Shown here: in pieces, positions 58,068 to 64,000 of the stretch | Layout: the number at the start of each line of letters is the position of its first letter | How positions within the stretch are numbered: the stretch's first letter is position 1 | Assembly (NCBI GenBank): GCA_014529385.2 | Contig: CM043942.1 | Coordinates: forward strand, 110,976,141 to 111,040,140 | Reading direction: 5' to 3' | Source: Adiantum capillus-veneris | Taxonomy: Eukaryota > Streptophyta > Polypodiopsida > Polypodiales > Pteridaceae | Length of the DNA: 64,000 nt | Program-made: the position numbers and the translations under genes | The notes under the pieces: model-generated | The model's database searches: none | Told to the model about the DNA's origin: nothing | What the model saw: the letters and a program-made list of their open reading frames with translations, nothing else

Positions 58068-58279
58068 TGTTACCATATACACGTGGTAGTGATGTGTGTG
58101 AACACACTAGGACCGCCGGGGCATTTTTTTCCCTCGTGCATTGTATATACGCCCATCACTCTAGGGCTATCCATCTTTCTAGCTATTGCACACTAAGTAA
58201 TACACTCTCAGTTGTGTGCCTTGAGCTTCCTTCGTCTTCTCCAAGCTGTGTGCGTTTCTCTGCAACCCTAATTCCAACA
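58068..58279 (+). repeat. Copia C 3' LTR
   Basis: Starts TGTTACCATATACACG after the purine tract CCAGGGGTGATT and ends CCAACA. It has a small deletion of the TTTAGGAGG segment relative to the 5' LTR. Confidence 0.92.
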
Positions 58280-58284
58280 CTATT

Positions 58285-58480
58285 CGTCATCATCAACGTA
58301 AGCGAGGAAAGAGAAGACGTAGCATTACAATCTTTCAATGGGAGGAGATGTAGACTATCCATTGAGATAGAGATTTCTAACGTGCATATCTATGTAAATC
58401 TCTCTCTCACATACACACACACTCTACTATATTGGCTCTAACTAATTTAAAACCCACTACTATGGAGATACCCTGCGAAG

Positions 58481-58527
<47 letters not shown>

Positions 58528-58708
58528 CAATCCACATCGGCTGTTGCTCCTCCTATCCCCTCCGCGCTCAGGATTCTTTGCTTGCGAGCTCACCAATCCA
58601 AACTTCAAAGGTGTCGCCTATACTACATAGTACGCCTCTGCCTGCCCCTCAGCTTGAGCCTCTTTCCGCCTCTGCCCAGCTGCACCTGGGTTGTACGTTA
58701 AGAGGGCC

Positions 58709-58762
<54 letters not shown>

Positions 58763-58793
58763 CCACAGCTCCTAAAAAAGCACATTATGCAAG

Positions 58794-58831
<38 letters not shown>

Positions 58832-60333
58832 GCCGCGCCTGCTTGCTATCATTCCAGAGAAGAGAGAGATTGCCATCATTGCAGAAACATATGTTATCTG
58901 TGCATGCATTTGCTTGGCTCTCCTTCAATCCAGCATTTGATGACGGAGTAATAATTGCTTAGAGCTGGGTCGCGCTCTGGGCGAGTGGGGGGAGTGTTTT
59001 GCGGAAAGCTCAGGCGTGCAGATCATGTGAGTTCCCTGCCCCTCAGAAAAACGTAGGTTATAAGCTACTTTTCTGGTGAGCGGCTCTTCCCCTTTTTCGT
59101 AGGAAAAGCAGCCAATGGAAATAACGGACTACGAAGACTTTTGTTTTTTGCAATGGGTGTCCACCTTCCTAGGTGCTCTAATCTAGGTTGCGGATCATCC
59201 TACTAAAGCTGGGGCGACTCAGAAAGGAATCTCATAAAAGCGCTTTAACACGTAAGGATGTGGTCACGCGTGGCATAGTTATCCAAAGTGAATTCTCATT
59301 GGTTAGTACTCCAAACAATTCCTTGATACTAAAAAATGGGTTGATATTAGTCGTGATACTACTTTTGTGGAGCTTGTCTCCTTAATACCATTAAACTGAA
59401 AAATTGTGAGTGTGGTATGTGATTAGTACGATCTATTAAATCTCATTAAAATAATTGGTACTACACAGCGAGACCCGGCGCTAAGATGTTACTGATGCAA
59501 CTATGCCAAAATCGGCATAGTTACAAAAAGGCCTTGCATGGTTGCATGTAAGAAAAATATATGTTGCACTTGTGACAATGCATGAGGCAAAATTATTTCA
59601 GACAGTAACTGATAACTATGCATCACGTGACCATTGCCTAAGAAGCATTTTCCTTTATGTAAGCAAACTTGACTTATTTGTTTTAATTTTTTGTGCAGAG
59701 CAATGCAGACTCGTGTTCACTCCATCAAAAGGAATGAGAGAGAATAGAGAGACATGGACAGAGTTTTTCCAACTCTACCAAAATTGGCAGAACTGAGTCA
59801 CAAAGGCCACCATTGTTGTTAGAAGACAAGCTAGTGCTTAGAAAGCAAAACACTAAACGTGCTTTGTGGCTACCATGTGTTCATGAAATATAGCAAGCAT
59901 TGGCCTTCATGTAGTTTGGCTAGAGTAAGCAAGCAAAATTTCTATTTTAACATTTTTGCATGGTGGTCTAGCAAGTTCCTTGTTTTTTTAACATAGTACT
60001 AATTGATTGTGTGCACTTCTATATTTAAAGTACTTAGAAAGTGTCAATGTACACTTTGCAAAGGATTTATTTCATCATATATGGTTTGATATAGCATTGC
60101 AACAAACAATACTTAACAATATGTTCGGTATCAAAATCTCTACGTTGCTTTACAAAAGCTCTAATTTGCATCATACATTTTAGGAAGCATGAAAAGCTTC
60201 AAAAATCTTATAAGAAGCTCTAAATTATAAGCTCACTAGTAATCTAAACCACTGAGGTAGATGGTCTAGAAACTACATGCACAAGAAGTTTTGGACAAAT
60301 TCTCACAATAATTCCCACATTGTAACTTACCTC
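58285..60333. other. no gene recognised; microsatellites
   Basis: Contains (CT)n at 58482-58524, (GA)n at 58710-58762 and (CT)n at 58795-58829. At 59480-59530 the text AGATGTTACTGATGCAACTA and a short hairpin (AACTATGCC..GGCATAGTT) resemble 40400-40435, so a small dispersed repeat is likely. Open frames at 59188 and 59542 have no domain. Confidence 0.5.
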
Positions 60334-60488
60334 AACATCATGAGCTTCTATGAGGGAGGCGCTGCTTACCTAGCTAGCTACGATTGGGGGCAGGGGACTG
60401 CCGGCCCGGTGGGGGGCCCGGTGGTCCCCTGCCCCCAATCATACCTAGCTAGGTATGTGGTGCCTCTCGAGCAGAAGCTCATGATGTT
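60334..60488. repeat. 155-bp foldback hairpin (MITE-like)
   Basis: Near-perfect inverted repeat. The outer arms AACATCATGAGCTTCT and AGAAGCTCATGATGTT pair exactly, TACCTAGCTAG lies on both sides, and the inner arms GATTGGGGGCAGGGGA and TCCCCTGCCCCCAATC pair exactly, with a GC-rich loop (GCCGGCCCGGTGGGGGGCCC) at the centre. No coding potential. It could be a foldback transposon or a small-RNA precursor. Confidence 0.85.
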
Positions 60489-60528
60489 ATGCATTGTATA
60501 AAAAACACTGAAAAAGAATCTTCTTGTG

Positions 60529-60567
<39 letters not shown>

Positions 60568-60606
60568 AAGAAGAAGAAGAGAATTTTAACGTCGTAGGAA
60601 GCTATC

Positions 60607-60659
<53 letters not shown>
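60529..60659. repeat. (GT)n, (GAA)n, (GA)n cluster
   Basis: (GT)n 60529-60565, (GAA)n 60566-60580, (GA)n 60609-60659. The DNA from 60660 to 61620 holds nothing I recognise. Confidence 0.95.
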
Positions 60660-60661
<2 letters not shown>

Positions 60662-61628
60662 CATGACATAGCCCCAAACTAGGGCCAATTATCAACGACA
60701 AGCTTTAGTTAATGTCCTAGCTGGCTGTGTCTGTGTGTTGGTCTAGAAAAAAGGCAACGATGAGGCCTACTCGGTAATGATCTTTGCTTATTGATCTAGC
60801 TTTCATTCTGTGTCAACTGTTTTTTCAAATTGAATTGAAGAACCCATTTCTAGGTCATGTGAATAGCAAGCATCTATGACATATACAATGTACATTGTTT
60901 TTATATGGAAAGCATCCAACAACAACTCATCGATTAGACAGCCTCTTATAACTAATCATGGCATTCATGTAGTGATTGCAGTAGATCTCCTGCTTTGTGC
61001 TTCGTTTGTGCAGGGATAAGGGCCACCTTGGGGAAGTCTTTTCTCCCCATTGCCACCTCGTAAAGGCACAAACCAGAAATACTGGTAGAATTTTCCAAAT
61101 TTCCAAGATTTTTGAACTATCTTCTTGCATATTTTCCCGATTTTTCTTCCCTTTATCATGGTTTGCAACTAGCTAATCTCAACCAGCTCAAGGCTCAGCT
61201 GAGGTTAACATCCCCAAACACTGATGCAAGGTGACAAGTGTGAGTCCTCCATATATACTTTTCATAGCTTATTGCACACCTCTTTGACATGATGTTAGCT
61301 CAAATTGGTATTTCCTAATCGCTAGCTATAATTTCGCCGCGCCTTAATTTTCAACATAGTAGTTATTGGTTCCCATACAGAGCATAAATTTGGGCAAAAC
61401 CCCAATTCCTGAGAAATATGCCCTGAAAAATAAGAGACAAGAAAATCATACCATTCATTAAAAATGAAAACTGAAGCCTATGGAACGAGTCTTGATAGGC
61501 TCTTGTCAACGTTCAAGAAAAATCATTTTTGCAACCATTCACTGTCTCTTTTCATGGATTTTCCAAGAGGAAATATGAAAAATTGAGCTACATCTTACAA
61601 TTGTTACACTATTTTTCTCAAAATACAG

Positions 61629-62520
61629 GCAAGGAAGAAAAGCCCTTGCAAATCAAGGGAGGTAGGCATAAGAGGTTCAACAAGAACCATGCAAACATGA
61701 ATGAGGGAGAGATCCAAGAAGAAGAGGAACTAAGAGAGTGTAGTTCTCTGTGGGAGAGATTAAAGGTTTGCAAATGCCGCTTTATTTTACGTTTGTTTGA
61801 TTCATAGTGTCATTTGGTACATTGAAGCAAGCGAAATAGACAGAAAAGTTCTTAGTGTCACTCTGAAGACATCCATCACCTAACAAACCTTCATGTCTAA
61901 TGTGAGCCCATGGACAAGAGTGTGGCCGCTTGACATTTTGCAAGGGAGTGGCATATCTGTAAGTCCACATACTAAAAACAAACCATTTCACACGTGAACT
62001 TACTAAAAACCATATGCAACAGAACACTAGGGTTTCTCTGTGCATAATAATGCTGAAGGACTTGTTACCTTAAATTTTTGGACTGAAAAAAATCTCAAAT
62101 TAAGGCTTTCCTGCATTATTTGATCCCGTTGATATTCTTGCCTAACTGCACATGCTTGTTTCCTGATAACTTACACGTGCGGAATCTCCAATTCATTGAT
62201 CAGGTCCCGAGGGTCAGCTCTGTACATTTGCTGGAAAGCTTGTAGAAAACAAGAAATGGAAAAAATGCTTTCTACATATAGGAGATGAGAGCTACAGATG
62301 TTATTTACAGATTCCCTTGGTAGTCGAAAATGTCTATGACATGCTGGGGCCTGCTCTGCCAAGTGAAAAGTTGCCAAACACAATTTTTCTGGCATCTTCA
62401 CACTCTCAAGGTGAAGACAGAGCTTATACTGAAGGAATTGCCATACTTACACGAGACAAATATCCCTCTTACTACAAGAGTCACCCTAGCTCAAGGTCAA
62501 CGTTTCTGCTTACTATGTGA
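61629..62520 (+). CDS. possible exons of an unrecognised plus-strand gene
   Basis: Two stretches look like exons. 61629-61767 follows an acceptor (AAAATACAG) and ends at a donor-like AAAG|GTTTG; it reads EEKPLQIKGGRHKRFNKNHA and then acidic text ending CSSLWERLK. 62203-62520 follows GATCAG and is open to a TGA at 62518; it reads GQLCTFAGKLVENKKWKKCF, LQIPLVVENVYDMLGPALPS and AYTEGIAILTRDKYPSYYKS. The phases of the two do not fit directly, so an exon between them would be needed. The stop lies 39 bp from the stop of the GTPase gene on the other strand (convergent). No family recognised. Confidence 0.35.
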
Positions 62521-62559
62521 CAAGTGTGATGAGCTACCCTCTTGCCAATCCATATGTTG

Positions 62560-63532
62560 TCAGAGATGCCGATGCCCTTGTATGAGAGAATGGAGCGCAG
62601 ACGTTGACTGCATCAGCATCCTATCCACCAGAATTTTTGTTCTCAATGCCACCAGACGCAGACCCTCTTTGTCTTGCTTCATGTCATCAATTACAAGCTC
62701 ATTGTTTGAACCCATGCATACTCCCTCATTGCTTACTTTCACCATCAATCTCTTCATAGCTTCTCTCTCCTCTTTGTCTCCATATGCTTGCAACAGCCTA
62801 TTAAGGCTAGCCTCTGTCACTTTGACCTTGTCATAATCTTTATGGGTCATAATTAAAAGTAAAGGGATCTCATAATTGCTTAGCAGCTTCATCACATCAC
62901 CATCATCCACAAATCTGGGGTCTATGGCACTAATCACATACCAAATGATGTGAATGCACTCCCTGAAGTCATCACACTGTTGATGCTTATCCAAGAAACC
63001 CAAGATCTCATTTACACGCTCCTTGCCTTTGACATCCATGCCATTACTATCATGGATGATAAAAGTTGTACCCTGCTCCTCAAACAAGTACACAAACTCT
63101 TTGTTAATGTCTTGGACTCCAGCTACACCCTCTGATATGCTCTGTGGACCTTCATTTCCAACCAATAGGCGGATCAAGGTGGTCTTGCCTGCAGAATTTA
63201 AAGACAAAAAGGGTATAATGAGCATCCCACTCACATGCCTTTGAAGAAACAGAAATCGATGAGGCTTCAAGTTGTTAAACAAAGAGAAAAAGGAAAAGGG
63301 GGGGGGAGGGGAGCTTGTTGTTATGTTCGGTACCTGAACCTGATCTCCCAACCACCAAGACTCGAACAGGCCCTTGCTCTGAAATTTTCCTACGATCAGC
63401 TTCTAAGTGGTGCTTGACAGCTTTCTCATCGCTTGCCTCCGACTCTCCCCTACCCTTTTTCTTGCACTGCACACAATACTGGATACATAGTAGATCTTTG
63501 ATTGATAATTGCCTTTCCTGCAGATCATCCAT
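62560..63532 (-). CDS. P-loop GTPase, AIG1/GIMAP or Era-like, two exons
   Basis: Exon 1 is 63532-63334 and exon 2 is 63188-62560, with a 145-bp GT-AG intron (63333-63189). The product is 275 aa. The intron splits the codon of the P-loop: the join gives GRSGSGKT (residues 62-69). The G3-like motif is DSNG (113-116) and the G4-like motif is THKD (181-184), in the form T-x-K-D seen in AIG1/GIMAP proteins. IHIIWYVIS (about 145-153) is typical of cytosolic G-domain proteins of the TrmE-Era/AIG1-Toc superclass. The N-terminus (1-60) is charged; no signal peptide or membrane helix is visible. A (CT)n tract (GA in the mRNA) lies just upstream of the start. The start was chosen as the first ATG of the frame. 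All key residues are present, so it is probably a live gene. Exact subfamily and role unknown. Confidence 0.78.
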
Positions 63533-63537
63533 CGTTA

Positions 63538-63539
<2 letters not shown>

Positions 63540-63601
<62 letters not shown>

Positions 63602-63672
63602 CTGATTAAGTATGTACCACCAGCAAGCTCATCTTATGAATCTCTGAAGGTCTTCTCATTACCCTGCAAGAG

Positions 63673-63726
<54 letters not shown>

Positions 63727-64000
63727 CTGCCGCTGCCCCTGCCCCTGCCCCCCGCCCGCGCGCAGACCCTGCACCACCGCCCTCTGCTCCCAGCACCCGC
63801 CCCCCCCCTGCTCGCGAGCTGTCCCCGCCCCCTGCTCCCGTCCTCTACTCACCCGCGCTGTCCCCTTGCCCCCCCCCCCCCCCCCCCCCCCCCCGGCTCA
63901 CCCGCGCTGTCCCTTACTCCCGTACTCTGCTCATCCGCACTCCCCCGCGTATGGCGCCCCCCCCCCCACCCCTTTCTTCTACGCATACAACGTCCCCCCC
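63540..64000. repeat. (CT)n tracts and poly-C, low complexity
   Basis: (CT)n at 63540-63598 and 63676-63724, then a C-rich region with a long poly-C run (about 63870-63894) and CCCGCCCCC-type text to the window end. The first tract lies in the presumed promoter or 5' UTR of the GTPase gene. Nothing else seen. Confidence 0.9.

Larger units (their letters stand above)
53004..58279 (+). mobile_element. Copia element C, full length
   Basis: A 5,276-bp Ty1/Copia element with LTRs 53004-53230 and 58068-58279, a tRNA-iMet primer site, gag, protease, integrase, RT and RNase H. The perfect 5-bp target-site duplication CTATT is at 52999-53003 and 58280-58284. Stops, frameshifts, deletions and a 194-bp duplication in RT make it inactive. 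Confidence 0.95.

Overview
The window is nuclear DNA of a land plant. The evidence is Ty1/Copia elements with a tRNA-iMet primer site, several Ty3/Gypsy elements with LTRs of about 2 kb, very long (CT)n, (AT)n and (GT)n tracts, and a spliced G-protein gene with a short GT-AG intron. A large, repeat-rich genome fits best, possibly a non-seed plant such as a fern, but the species cannot be fixed from this sequence. At least 70% is retroelement sequence, mostly broken by stops and frameshifts.

Layout. 1-1635: 3' part of a Copia element (A), inserted in a Gypsy RNase H remnant (1645-2006). 2007-4290: LTR-like debris. 4300-5971 (minus) and 17623-18080 (plus): two halves of one Gypsy gag-protease gene (X), split by Copia element B. 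The 3' half of B runs on the minus strand (5972-17622) and its 5' half on the plus strand (18081-21745). The pieces become one element if 17623-21745 is turned round. Gypsy element G1 (6705-16828) is nested in the minus half of B, with both LTRs, TGTCG/CGACA ends and a GCGT target duplication.

21746-27688: Gypsy element G3a (LTR, primer site, leader, gag, protease, RT, RNase H). It is cut by a non-autonomous LTR element (NA, 27689 to about 32115) that shares G1's primer site and 3' junction. 32170-35224: integrase and 3' LTR of a further Gypsy (G3b). 35412-39299 (minus) and 43144 onward (plus): two halves of a chromovirus-like Gypsy (G4), which become continuous if 35412-43143 is turned round; the same operation also repairs a split G3a LTR. 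45.7-46.05 kb: a decayed histone H3-fold sequence. 46.7-47.2 kb: a tandem array of hairpin-forming units. 47-53 kb: mostly low-information DNA with weak coding candidates. 53004-58279: a full-length but dead Copia element (C) with a perfect CTATT target duplication. 60334-60488: a large foldback hairpin. 61.6-63.5 kb: the most gene-like stretch, with a two-exon GTPase gene on the minus strand and possible exons of a convergent plus-strand gene.

The most unusual feature is a pair of small ORFs of 72 and 70 codons. The pair lies in the transcribed leader (inside the LTR) of G1 and, in swapped order, in the leader between primer site and gag of G3a. The corresponding ORFs have identical lengths in the two elements. 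Their proteins are clearly related although most codons for conserved residues differ, which is the pattern of selection on the protein. G1 and G3a have very different reverse transcriptases, so this looks like a protein module held in common by distant Gypsy lineages. I recognise no known family.
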